Assembly: GCF_022870885.1 (NCBI RefSeq)
Contig: NZ_CP091509.1
Span: 2,294,001 to 2,358,000 of the forward strand
Direction: 5' to 3'
DNA length: 64,000 nt
Source of the DNA: Neisseria dumasiana
GTDB taxonomy: Bacteria > Pseudomonadota > Gammaproteobacteria > Burkholderiales > Neisseriaceae
Shown here: piece after piece, positions 17,689-25,912 of the stretch
How positions within the stretch are numbered: position 1 is the stretch's first letter
Layout of the letters: each line of letters opens with the position of its first letter
Position numbers and translations under genes: made by a program
Notes under the pieces: generated by a model
Databases searched by the model: none
What the model was told of the DNA's origin: nothing
The model's input: only the letters and a program-made list of their open reading frames with translations

Positions 17689-17717
17689 GTTCAGACGGCC
17701 TGTTGTGCCGTCTGAAC
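17689..17717. terminator. DUS-pair hairpin between mlaF and mlaE
   Basis: GTTCAGACGGC (17689-17699) and GCCGTCTGAAC (17707-17717) form an 11-bp stem with a 7-base loop directly after the mlaF stop codon. No T run follows, so it may reduce but not end transcription into mlaE, setting the ATPase above the other subunits. Confidence 0.5.
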
Positions 17718-17844
17718 ACACCATGATGCGAATGTGAACGCAATCAAATCTGTTTATACCGGTATCGGAAGATGCCGTAACAGTTTACACAGCGTATCTT
17801 GCCAAACGGCATGAGGCCGTCTGAAAAAGATTAATGTAAAAGAA

Positions 17845-18624
17845 ATGATGAATTTTATCCAAACCATAGGGCGAAATACCCTTCACTTTATCCGCGCACT
17901 CGGCAGCGTGTGTCTGTTTTTTTTACAGATACTCGGCAAATCGGGCACGGCGTTAACCCGCTTTCGCTTGAGCGTGCGGCAAATGTATTTTGCCGGCGTA
18001 TTGTCGGTGCTGATTATTGCCGTGTCCGGCCTGTTTGTGGGCATGGTGCTGGGCTTGCAGGGCTATACGCAGCTTTCCAAGTTCAAATCGGCCGACGTAC
18101 TCGGCTTTATGGTGGCGGCAAGCCTGTTGCGCGAGTTGGGCCCCGTATTGGCGGCCATTCTCTTTGCCAGCAGCGCGGGCGGAGCAATGACCAGCGAAAT
18201 CGGCCTGATGAAAACCACCGAACAACTCGAAGCCATGAACGTGATGGCCGTTAACCCCGTTGCCCGCGTTGTAGTGCCGCGCTTTTGGGCGGGCGTATTG
18301 TCGATGCCGCTGCTGGCTTCGATTTTCAATGTGGCCGGCATTTACGGCGCATACCTGATCGGCGTGCAGTATTTGGGTTTGGACAGCGGTATTTTTTGGT
18401 CGCAGATGCAGAGCAATATTTCGCTGCAATACGACGTGGTTAACGGTTTGATTAAATCGGCGGTATTCGGAGTGGCGGTTACTTTGATTGCCGTACATCA
18501 GGGTTTTCACTGCGTGCCTACCTCGGAAGGTATTTTGCGGGCAAGCACCCGAACCGTTGTTTCTTCGGCATTAACCGTGCTGGCGGTTGATTTTATCCTT
18601 ACCGCACTGATGTTTACTGAATAA
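17845..18624 (+). CDS. mlaE: Phospholipid ABC transporter permease MlaE
   Basis: 259 residues with an amphipathic N-terminal helix and about five hydrophobic segments. The MlaE family sequence LRELGPVLAAILFASSAGGA, followed by MTSEIG, is at about 91-120. It forms the membrane dimer through which lipids pass between MlaD and MlaF. The start is ATG 17845 or 17848 after AAAGAA. An 8-T run at 17917-17924 lies inside the coding sequence near codon 25. The gap to mlaF is larger than usual, with a DUS at about 17815 just upstream. Confidence 0.95.
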   Translation: MMNFIQTIGRNTLHFIRALGSVCLFFLQILGKSGTALTRFRLSVRQMYFAGVLSVLIIAVSGLFVGMVLGLQGYTQLSKFKSADVLGFMVAASLLRELGPVLAAILFASSAGGAMTSEIGLMKTTEQLEAMNVMAVNPVARVVVPRFWAGVLSMPLLASIFNVAGIYGAYLIGVQYLGLDSGIFWSQMQSNISLQYDVVNGLIKSAVFGVAVTLIAVHQGFHCVPTSEGILRASTRTVVSSALTVLAVDFILTALMFTE

Positions 18625-18641
18625 CAGATATAACGAGTAAT

Positions 18642-19154
18642 ATGATGAAAAAGAATGTTTTGGAATTTTGGGTAGGTTTGTTTGTCTTATTGGGCGTAAT
18701 CGCCGTCGGTTTTCTCGCTTTCCGCGTGGCAGGCGGCGCGGCGGTAGGCGGCGGCTCGGGGCAAACATACACGGTATATGCCGATTTTACCGATATCGGC
18801 GGTTTGAAAGTCAATGCACCGGTGAAAGCTGCCGGCGTGTTGGTCGGCCGCGTGGGCGGCATCAAGCTCGACCCTAAAACCTATCAGGCCAAAGTGAGCT
18901 TGAATTTGAACAACCAATACCAATTTAGCAGCGACGTTTCGGCACAAATTCTTACTTCCGGCCTGTTGGGCGAACAATACATCGGTTTGCAGCAGGGCGG
19001 CGACGAGGAAAATCTGGCTGCGGGTGACACCATTACCATTACCGGTTCCGCAATGGTGTTGGAAAACCTGATCGGCAAATTCATGACCAACTTCGCCGAA
19101 AAAAATTCAGGCGGTTCGGATGCCGCAGAAGCCGGAACAACACAAACCGAATAA
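18642..19154 (+). CDS. mlaD: Lipid-binding MCE-domain protein MlaD
   Basis: 170 residues. A single N-terminal membrane helix (about 8-30) is followed by the MCE domain (about 38-120), with VYADFTDIGGLKVNAPVKAAG and GLLGEQYIGLQQG typical of MlaD. It forms a periplasmic hexameric ring above MlaE that hands lipids to or from MlaC. A short charged tail ends in GGSDAAEAGTTQTE. It starts at ATG 18642 (or 18645), 17 bases after mlaE. Confidence 0.94.
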   Translation: MMKKNVLEFWVGLFVLLGVIAVGFLAFRVAGGAAVGGGSGQTYTVYADFTDIGGLKVNAPVKAAGVLVGRVGGIKLDPKTYQAKVSLNLNNQYQFSSDVSAQILTSGLLGEQYIGLQQGGDEENLAAGDTITITGSAMVLENLIGKFMTNFAEKNSGGSDAAEAGTTQTE

Positions 19155-19188
19155 TCCGTTTATTATTTCAACAGGAAAAAAAGAATCT

Positions 19189-19788
19189 ATGAAAAAGTCA
19201 TCTTTATTCACCGCATTGGGCATGGCCGTTTTGAGCATCAATCTTGCAGTTGCCGCGCCTGCCGATGCCGTCAGCCAAGTGCGCACCAATGCCACACAAG
19301 TATTGAGCATCCTTAAAAACGCCAACGGCGGAAACGATGCCGCCGTGCGCCGTCAGGCCGAAAACTATGCCCTGCCCTATTTCGATTTCCAACGCATGAC
19401 TGCGCTGGCGGTCGGCAATCCGTGGCGCGAAGCCACAGCAGCACAAAAGCAAGCATTGTCGAAAGAGTTTCAAACGCTGCTTATCCGCACCTATTCAGGC
19501 ACGATGATCAAGTTCAAGAATGCCAAAGTGGTCGTTAAAGACAACCCCGTCGTAAACCGCGGCGGTAAAGAAATCATTGTGCGTGCCGAAGTTACCCCCC
19601 AAGGCGGCAAGCCCGTGAATATGGATTTCACCACTTACCAAAGCGGCAATAAATACCGTGCTTACAACGTGGCCATCGAAGGTGCGAGCTTGGTAACCGT
19701 TTACCGCAACCAGTTCGGCGAAACCATCAAGAGCAAAGGCATCGACGGCCTGATTGCCGAACTGAAATCCAAAAACGGCGGCAAATAA
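19189..19788 (+). CDS. mlaC: Periplasmic phospholipid carrier MlaC
   Basis: 199 residues from ATG 19189 after CAGGAAAAAAAGAATCT; the frame extends upstream into mlaD but the signal peptide (MKKSSLFTALGMAVLSINLA, then VAA) fixes the start. The mature protein has the MlaC/Ttg2D fold signature (YFDFQRMTALAVGNPWREAT, with LLIRTYSGTMIKFKN). It ferries phospholipids between the MlaA side and MlaD. Normal family length. Confidence 0.94.
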   Translation: MKKSSLFTALGMAVLSINLAVAAPADAVSQVRTNATQVLSILKNANGGNDAAVRRQAENYALPYFDFQRMTALAVGNPWREATAAQKQALSKEFQTLLIRTYSGTMIKFKNAKVVVKDNPVVNRGGKEIIVRAEVTPQGGKPVNMDFTTYQSGNKYRAYNVAIEGASLVTVYRNQFGETIKSKGIDGLIAELKSKNGGK

Positions 19789-19791
19789 GCC

Positions 19792-20070
19792 ATGGAATCC
19801 GAAGTACGCGGCGGTGTACTGCATGTGAAAGGCGAAGTAACCGTGAAAACGGTTACTTCTGCCGCTTACGGCCGCTTCGAGCAGCAATGCCGTCTTAACG
19901 AAACGCATACGGTCGATTTTTCGCAAGTGAGCCGTGCCGACTCTTCCTGCGTGTCACTGCTGCTGACTGCATTGCGCGTCAAACCGTCGTCGATAGCCTT
20001 ACAGGGGCTTCCCGATTCGGTGGCGGCATTGGCCGAATTGTATGAAATCAAAGAATGGGTCAACCCATGA
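19792..20070 (+). CDS. mlaB: STAS-domain protein MlaB
   Basis: 92 residues forming one STAS domain, with DFSQVSRADSSCVSLLL in the place of the conserved loop. MlaB is the cytoplasmic subunit that binds and stabilises the MlaF ATPase. The start, ATG 19792, is 3 bases after the mlaC stop. Its stop codon overlaps the next start as ATGA, indicating translational coupling with mlaA. Confidence 0.88.
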   Translation: MESEVRGGVLHVKGEVTVKTVTSAAYGRFEQQCRLNETHTVDFSQVSRADSSCVSLLLTALRVKPSSIALQGLPDSVAALAELYEIKEWVNP

Positions 20071-20939
20071 GTAAAAAGAATATTTGTTTAGCAGTGGCGG
20101 TTTTGGCGTTGTCTCAGCCCGTATGGGCGGAGCGCAATCCGGCCGACCCTTACGAGCCTTACAACCGTGTGATGTTCAAAATCAACGACACGGCCGATAA
20201 ATATGTGCTGACACCGGTAACACGGGGTTACCGAGCCGTTACCCCCCGGCCGGTGCGCAAGGGCGTAACCAACTTTTTCGACAACTTGCGCGATGTGGTA
20301 AGCATGGGCAGCAATCTGCTGCGGCTCGACATTAAACGCGCCAGCGAAGATTTTGTGCGCGTAGGCATCAACACCACCTTTGGCCTGGGCGGTTTGATTA
20401 ACATTGCCGATGCGGGCGGTATTCCCAACAACAAAAACAACTTGGGCGATACCTTTGCTTCGTGGGGTTGGAAAAACAGCAATTATTTTGTTTACCCGCT
20501 AACCGGCCCTTCTACTTTACGCGACAGTATCGGCTCAACCATCACTTATGCGTATCCGGTAAAAAACGCTATTTTTGAAACCAGCGCAGGGCGTATCGGT
20601 TCTACGGTTGTCGGTGCGGTCGATACACGCGACCGTTATCTCGATTTAACCGACAGCCTGCAAGATGCCGCAATCGATAAATATGCCTACACCCGCGATA
20701 TTTTCATGAGAATGCGCGCCCAGCAAACGGGTGCCAAGTTGCCGCAAGGCAGTGAAGACGACATCGATATCGATGACTTGGTCGGTGAAGAACAGAATGC
20801 TGCCGGAACCCAAGAGTATGTGCCGGTTGAATCTGAAGCTGCCGTAACCGATCTGCCGCGCAGCAGTTTGGATGTGTCTTCGGAGCAAGCCGAACTGTTG
20901 ACTTTGTGGGAACCGGAAGGCGGTATAGCCAAGCATTAA
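20067..20939 (+). CDS. mlaA: Outer-membrane MlaA (VacJ) family protein
   Basis: 290 residues from ATG 20067, overlapping mlaB as ATGA. A signal peptide (MSKKNICLAVAVLALSQPVW, then A) is followed by NPADPYEPYNRVMFKIND, the MlaA N-terminal signature, and NTTFGLGGLINIADAGGIP in the core. MlaA extracts mislocalised phospholipids from the outer leaflet. E. coli MlaA is a lipoprotein, but here I see no lipobox: the only early Cys is at position 6-7, before the hydrophobic core. Cleavage at VWA-ERN by signal peptidase I looks more likely. There is an acidic extension (about 230-290) beyond the E. coli length. Having mlaA in the operon is normal in Neisseria. Confidence 0.92.
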   Translation: MSKKNICLAVAVLALSQPVWAERNPADPYEPYNRVMFKINDTADKYVLTPVTRGYRAVTPRPVRKGVTNFFDNLRDVVSMGSNLLRLDIKRASEDFVRVGINTTFGLGGLINIADAGGIPNNKNNLGDTFASWGWKNSNYFVYPLTGPSTLRDSIGSTITYAYPVKNAIFETSAGRIGSTVVGAVDTRDRYLDLTDSLQDAAIDKYAYTRDIFMRMRAQQTGAKLPQGSEDDIDIDDLVGEEQNAAGTQEYVPVESEAAVTDLPRSSLDVSSEQAELLTLWEPEGGIAKH

Positions 20940-20960
20940 AGTCTATAAATTAAGTGTAGG

Positions 20961-21019
20961 AAAGCCCGGCGCTATTTACAGTATTGTTTTTTGAATACTG
21001 TAAATAGCGCCGGGCTTTT
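20961..21019. terminator. Very strong bidirectional hairpin after mla operon
   Basis: AAAGCCCGGCGCTATTTACAG, continuing to 20985, is perfectly complementary to 20994-21018: a 25-bp perfect stem with an 8-base T-rich loop, flanked by A and T runs. It ends the mla transcript. Confidence 0.9.
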
Positions 21020-21050
21020 CTAAAGCGGGTTGCCAACAGGATCTATTGTC

Positions 21051-21135
21051 TATAAACACTTTTTGATATAAGGCCGCAAAGCAGTACGGGTAATAAGCAC
21101 AGCAATGTTGTAGTAAAAAGTATTGATTGACTATA
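21051..21135. repeat. Internally deleted Correia-like element
   Basis: The left end TATAAACACTTTTTGATATAAGGC compares with TATAGCAAATAAACTTATTTTTGATACAAGGC in the complete element (36925-37081), in shortened form here. The right part CAGCAATGTTGTAGTAAAAAG to ACTATA corresponds to its CAGCAACGCCGTAGCAGAAAT to CTATA. The middle, with the conserved hairpin core, is mostly missing. Confidence 0.5.
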
Positions 21136-21266
21136 TAAGCCGTCTGAAAATCAAATCACTTAAAGACCTTTCTTTTATATTTATATTTGCCTAATTTTCT
21201 ACTAACTTTGAGCTTTTAATATATGCCTCATCCCATTATTTATCTCATGTGGTGAGGAGTATCATA

Positions 21267-21575
21267 ATGTTTACCGTAAGAAGAATACTGAGCGGCGTGG
21301 CTTTTCTCATAGCCTTGTCGGTTGTGGCTGCCGTGTTTATCGGCATATTTTCATTAGGTTTTTTTGCTCCGGTTTCCGGAAAAGAAGCGGTTGCGGCGGC
21401 CGTTGCTCATACCGGCGGCTACGCAAAAGAAGTGGAATTCGAATACGATTACTACACCGGTTCTCGCTATGAAGTAGAAGTGATTGCCAACGGTTTAGAA
21501 CACAATGTTATTGTGGATGCCGATAACGGCAAAGTGCTGGCCGTTAAAACCAAAAACAAAAAATACCATATTTAA
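21267..21575 (+). CDS. PepSY-domain small membrane-anchored protein
   Basis: 102 residues from ATG 21267, preceded by GAGGAG at a good distance. One N-terminal membrane helix (about 8-32) is followed by a single PepSY-type domain, recognisable by VEFEYDYYTGSRYEVEVIAN and NVIVDADNGKVLAVK. PepSY domains are found in protease inhibitors and in small periplasmic proteins; the specific role is unknown. It stands alone, with its own terminator at 21642-21678. Confidence 0.78.
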   Translation: MFTVRRILSGVAFLIALSVVAAVFIGIFSLGFFAPVSGKEAVAAAVAHTGGYAKEVEFEYDYYTGSRYEVEVIANGLEHNVIVDADNGKVLAVKTKNKKYHI

Positions 21576-21641
21576 TCATACAGTTAAAAATAAAAACAAC
21601 TAAATAAGCAACGCTGCTTACGGCAATTTGAAGCAGCAAAC

Positions 21642-21678
21642 CATCCCGCTGAGGCATTTACGCCACAGCGGGATTTTT
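21642..21678 (+). terminator. Rho-independent terminator
   Basis: ATCCCGCTG (21643-21651) pairs with CAGCGGGAT (21666-21674), followed by TTTT. It ends the PepSY gene transcript. Confidence 0.8.
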
Positions 21679-21689
21679 AATGATTTCAA

Positions 21690-22115
21690 CATAAAAATAA
21701 TATGATTCTATATAAAAAACAATACATTAAATTATTTTTCTAAAAATATCACAATCAAACAAACTTATACTGAAGTATAAAACATACACAATTTACTCAA
21801 ATAAATATTCAAATTAAATTTTTCATAAATATCCAATAAGATTATTGAATATAAATATTATACCGATAAATTATTTTATCTATTAAAAATCATAATATTA
21901 ATAAAATAAAATAAATTTAAAATTTATAGTTTACATATAAAAATATTAATTAAATATATTTTACATAAAAAATATAAAAATATTTGAATATCAGTTATTC
22001 ATTATTAGAACCGCTCGGGATAATATCGCTGGAAAATAAAAATATCCTTAATACACGCCACCAAGAGCAATCCCGTTTTACCCCCCCTGTTACTTTATCT
22101 ACTAAGGAGATTGTT
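21690..22115. promoter_or_regulatory. Extremely AT-rich leader of the RTX-VWA gene
   Basis: From about 21690 to 22000 the sequence is almost entirely A and T, with many A/T tracts in a window that is otherwise GC-balanced. It ends with a seven-C run at 22081-22087 and AAGGAG at 22104-22109 before the ATG at 22116. This is the regulatory leader of the RTX gene. The AT tracts would favour curvature and binding of nucleoid proteins. The open frame to 21984 runs through this region but is not supported as coding. Confidence 0.6.
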
Positions 22116-25100
22116 ATGAGCGAAAACACCAACATTCCAACCCGCAATGCCGATCCGGCCGTGGTCGTGCAAGGGACTTCTCAAGACGATGTGCTGTACG
22201 GCAGCACCGGCAAAACCGTTATTTACGGTATGGCCGGTAACGACACCATTCACGGCCAGTCCGGCATGGATACCATGTACGGCGGTCAAGGCAACGACAG
22301 CTTCTACATCAAAGGCGCAGGCGACACCGTGGTTGAAAATGCCGGCGAAGGCACCGACACTATTTACAGCAGTGTCAGCTACACTACCCCGCGCCATGTC
22401 GAGAACATTACCCTAACCGGCAATGCCCGCATCAACGGCACCGGCAACAACGAAGACAACGTGATTACCGGTAACGACAACTACAACCGTCTGAACGGCG
22501 GTCGCGGCAATGACAGCATCTACGGTCAGGCCGGTGAAGACACCATCGACGGCGGCGAAGGTAACGACAAACTTTACGGCGGTGCCGACCGCGACAACAT
22601 CTTCGGCGGCGCGGGCGATGACGTGCTCGACGGCGGCGAAGGCAAAGACGTGATGCGCGGTCAAGCAGGCGACGATACATACTACGTTGACAACGTAAAC
22701 GACACCGTAATCGAAGAAGCCGGCGAAGGCACCGACACCGTTTACAGCAGCGTAACCTATACCGCTTCGCGCAATGTCGAAAACATCACCTTAACCGGTA
22801 GCGGCAACACTTACGCTTTCGGCAATAACGCCGACAACATACTCACCGGCAACAGCGGAAACAACCGACTGAGCGCAGGCCGCGGTAACGACACCTTAAA
22901 CGGCATGGACGGTAACGACCTGCTGATGGCGGGCGACGGCAACGACGTACTCTACGGCGGCGACGGTAACGATATTCTGCGCGGCGACAAAGGCGACGAC
23001 CTACTTGACGGCGGCAACGGTAACGACAAGCTCGAAGGCGGCAGCGGTAACGACACCTATGTGTTCGCCAAAGGTTATGGCCATGACACCGTTTCAGACG
23101 GCATGGGCAGCAATACCGTGCGCTTCGGTGAACACATCGGCGTGAACGACATTACCGTTACCGAAACCGACGGCAATTGGGTTGTGAGCCTCAAAAACAG
23201 CGGCGACACGCTCACCATCCAAAACCAAACACAAGCCGGCGAAACCGTTGCCCGATTCGAGTTTTCAGACGGCCTTTACACTGCGGCCGAGCTGTGGAAC
23301 ACACTCAACGGCTCATCCGCCAATCCCGATGAAGACCAAACCCTTATCGGCACCGAAAACGATGATGTGCTCGTTGGCGGCAACGGCAACGATACTTTGA
23401 AAGGTCTCGGCGGCAACGATACCCTGCGCGGCGGAGCCGGTACAGACGTGATCGAAGGCGGCGACGGTAACGACAACTTTATCATTGCAGGCGACTTAAC
23501 CACCGGCAGCCAGTCAACCAATCCGGCCTACGACAAAGTGTTGGGCGAACCGCTTGCCAACCTGAACGGTAAAAACTGGGGCGAGGCGGCAAACGGAGAA
23601 GTGCTGCGCGGCGGCGAAGGCAGCGACACGCTGTATGTATTCGGCACCACCGATTTAAGCGGTACCGTTTTGGAAAGCATTGAAAAAATCGAAATGCCTT
23701 CCAACGTAACGCTGCGTGCCGAGCAACTGGCAGGCTTGAGCGTAAACGGCGACGGTGTCGGCACCTTACGCATCAAAGACGAAAGCGAGCCGACAACCGT
23801 CACTCTGAGCGAAGACCAGCTCAAAAATGTGAAACATTTAGACATCGGCAGCCATGTGGTTATCGAAGTGAAAAACCTTGCCGCCCTCAAAGGCTTGGAA
23901 ATCATCAGCGGCAACGGCACGCTGCGCTTTAAAGAAGCCAGCACCCTCACCGACAGCCATTCCGTTACCCCGTCGGTAAGAGTGGAAAATGCCGACGGCA
24001 CATCTGCCTACGGTAAAGCCGAAGTGCTCGACAACATCGTATCGGCCACCGACGATAATGCCGTCAGCCAAGAAATCAAAGATTTAAGCTATCGAGATTT
24101 GCTGGCCGACAACGTGAAACAAGAAGGCGCAACCGTTATCACGCTCAAAGGCTCAAGCGGTAACGACTACATTTCAGGCGGCAATACCGGCGATGAATTG
24201 AACGGTGCCGACGGTAACGACGTTTTGGTGGGCCGCAACGGCAACGACCTTTTCGTCATCGAAGGCAAAGGCAAAAAAACCATCATCGACGGCGGCAGCG
24301 GCAAAGACACCGATACCATCGTGTTGAGCAACGCCAAAGAAGGCGTCGAACTCGATTTGAGCGCATTTAAAGGCCATATCGGCAGCGACACCACCATCCA
24401 AATCGGCGCAGGCGGCAGCCGTGGCGTAGCCGGCGGCGACGGCGACAAAACCAACCTGATGCTGATCATCGACACCTCGGGCAGCATGTGGGGGCAGAAT
24501 ATGGTCAACGCCCAAAAAGCCGCCGTTGAACTCATCGACAAATACGGCCAAGTAGGCGACATTGCCATCCGCATCATCGGCTTTAATAGTTGGGGTTATG
24601 TGCAGTTCAACGGCATGGATTCATGGATGAACAAAGCCGATGCCGTTGCCGCCATCAACACCCTGTATGCTTCCGGCAGCACCAACTACTATTCCGCTTT
24701 GGATACGGCCGAAGCTGCCTTTATCAGCAACCGCGGCAGCATATTCCACGAAAACGGACAAAACTTCTCCATGTTCCTTTCAGACGGCTACCCCAATACA
24801 CCGGTTCAAATGCCCCGCCAGCTCCAATGGGAAGATTTTGCCATTAAACACAAAATCGTTTCCCACGCCATCGGCTTCGGCGGCATTTACTCCAAAGACG
24901 CGCTCGAACCGATTGCCTTCGACGGCACCAAAGTAGCCGATACCGCCGCCGATCGCACGCCCGGCCAAATCGAACCGATTTTGGAAGGCGACATCGGCAA
25001 GCTTTCCACCACCGTGAGCGGCACCGCCAAAACCGACTTTATCGAAAACGTGGCAGGCAGCGCCTACGACGATAAAATCACCGGCAACAGCCTCGACAAC

Positions 25101-25778
25101 GAAATCAGATCGGGCGCAGGCAACGACACGCTCAACGGATTGGGCGGTAACGACAAACTCTACGGCGGTGCAGGCAACGATACCTACCACTTCGGCATCG
25201 GCTACGGCCACGATGTGATTTACGACAACCAAGGCAGCAATACCGTGCATTTCAACGGCATTTCGATGGGCAATATCAGCGTACAGGCCGTTACCAACAG
25301 CAACGGCATGCAAGACTGGGTGATTTCGGTTAACGGTCAAACCGCCGACACGCTGACCATTGCCAACCAGTCCGACAAAGCAGATGCCGCCGTTACCTCG
25401 TTTGTGTTCGCCGACGGCACCATGACCAATGCCGAATTGGCCAAACTGGCCGGTGTTGCCGCAAGCACAAGCAGCGTCGAAAGCACCGAGCCTGTTTTAG
25501 CCGTTACCGCTTTGGGTTCGACCACCGTGGCCGAACACACCGGCCCGGCTGTCGAAGTGCACGGCAACAACCTGCCCGCCGCATCCGAAACAACGGCAAA
25601 CGCCGTTTCAGACGGCCTGCTCGACAGCAGCACCGGTTCGCTCGACAGCGCACTCGACAGCGTTCTGCCTGTTTCTGCGGCCGGCGGTTCGGTGAATGCC
25701 GTTGAAGCAGCCGTTTATGCAAACAGCGACGCAGCCGTGTACAACGACGACAACGCTTACACCGCTGCCGTTATCTAA
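22116..25778 (+). CDS. RTX calcium-binding secreted protein with embedded von Willebrand A domain
   Basis: 1220 residues from ATG 22116 after AAGGAG. Blocks of RTX nonapeptides (GGxGNDxLx) lie at about 20-120, 140-200, 240-330, 410-460, 680-720 and 975-1025. Between blocks there are VENITLTG beta-repeat sections and a region without RTX (about 470-670). At 780-950 there is a VWA domain whose metal site DTSGS is at 786-790, with GSTNYY and LSDGYPN as the other metal-coordinating loops. There is no N-terminal signal peptide. The Ala/Val-rich, Asp-dotted C-terminus ending TAAVI is typical of type I secretion signals. The product is probably a calcium-dependent surface or secreted adhesin. No type I secretion genes are in the window, and no toxin domain was seen. 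Confidence 0.88.
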   Translation: MSENTNIPTRNADPAVVVQGTSQDDVLYGSTGKTVIYGMAGNDTIHGQSGMDTMYGGQGNDSFYIKGAGDTVVENAGEGTDTIYSSVSYTTPRHVENITLTGNARINGTGNNEDNVITGNDNYNRLNGGRGNDSIYGQAGEDTIDGGEGNDKLYGGADRDNIFGGAGDDVLDGGEGKDVMRGQAGDDTYYVDNVNDTVIEEAGEGTDTVYSSVTYTASRNVENITLTGSGNTYAFGNNADNILTGNSGNNRLSAGRGNDTLNGMDGNDLLMAGDGNDVLYGGDGNDILRGDKGDDLLDGGNGNDKLEGGSGNDTYVFAKGYGHDTVSDGMGSNTVRFGEHIGVNDITVTETDGNWVVSLKNSGDTLTIQNQTQAGETVARFEFSDGLYTAAELWNTLNGSSANPDEDQTLIGTENDDVLVGGNGNDTLKGLGGNDTLRGGAGTDVIEGGDGNDNFIIAGDLTTGSQSTNPAYDKVLGEPLANLNGKNWGEAANGEVLRGGEGSDTLYVFGTTDLSGTVLESIEKIEMPSNVTLRAEQLAGLSVNGDGVGTLRIKDESEPTTVTLSEDQLKNVKHLDIGSHVVIEVKNLAALKGLEIISGNGTLRFKEASTLTDSHSVTPSVRVENADGTSAYGKAEVLDNIVSATDDNAVSQEIKDLSYRDLLADNVKQEGATVITLKGSSGNDYISGGNTGDELNGADGNDVLVGRNGNDLFVIEGKGKKTIIDGGSGKDTDTIVLSNAKEGVELDLSAFKGHIGSDTTIQIGAGGSRGVAGGDGDKTNLMLIIDTSGSMWGQNMVNAQKAAVELIDKYGQVGDIAIRIIGFNSWGYVQFNGMDSWMNKADAVAAINTLYASGSTNYYSALDTAEAAFISNRGSIFHENGQNFSMFLSDGYPNTPVQMPRQLQWEDFAIKHKIVSHAIGFGGIYSKDALEPIAFDGTKVADTAADRTPGQIEPILEGDIGKLSTTVSGTAKTDFIENVAGSAYDDKITGNSLDNEIRSGAGNDTLNGLGGNDKLYGGAGNDTYHFGIGYGHDVIYDNQGSNTVHFNGISMGNISVQAVTNSNGMQDWVISVNGQTADTLTIANQSDKADAAVTSFVFADGTMTNAELAKLAGVAASTSSVESTEPVLAVTALGSTTVAEHTGPAVEVHGNNLPAASETTANAVSDGLLDSSTGSLDSALDSVLPVSAAGGSVNAVEAAVYANSDAAVYNDDNAYTAAVI

Positions 25779-25801
25779 GCTCCGGCTTTAAAGCAACGCA
25801 A

Positions 25802-25831
25802 AGGCCGTCTGAAAAAGTTTTCAGACGGCCT
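25802..25831. terminator. DUS-pair terminator after RTX gene
   Basis: AGGCCGTCTGAAAA faces TTTTCAGACGGCCT with a two-base loop, and CATACTTTTTT follows. It probably ends the RTX transcript and the opposing methyltransferase transcript. Confidence 0.75.
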
Positions 25832-25912
25832 CATACTTTTTTAACGGCATCCGCTTGACCGGCACGCCTTAATGATTAAAGCCAATAAACTGATATCTTG
25901 GCAGAATAAAGT

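Larger units (their letters stand above)
20940..21266. other. Intergenic region after mla operon
   Basis: About 325 bases containing the strong hairpin at 20961-21019, an internally deleted Correia-like element at 21051-21135, a DUS near 21138 and an AT-rich leader to the PepSY gene. No gene. Confidence 0.5.

Noticed and set aside
17917..17924. Eight-T tract in mlaE as a phase-variation switch
   Set aside because: The tract is short, lies within a conserved essential-type subunit and could arise from Phe codons; no evidence of variation.
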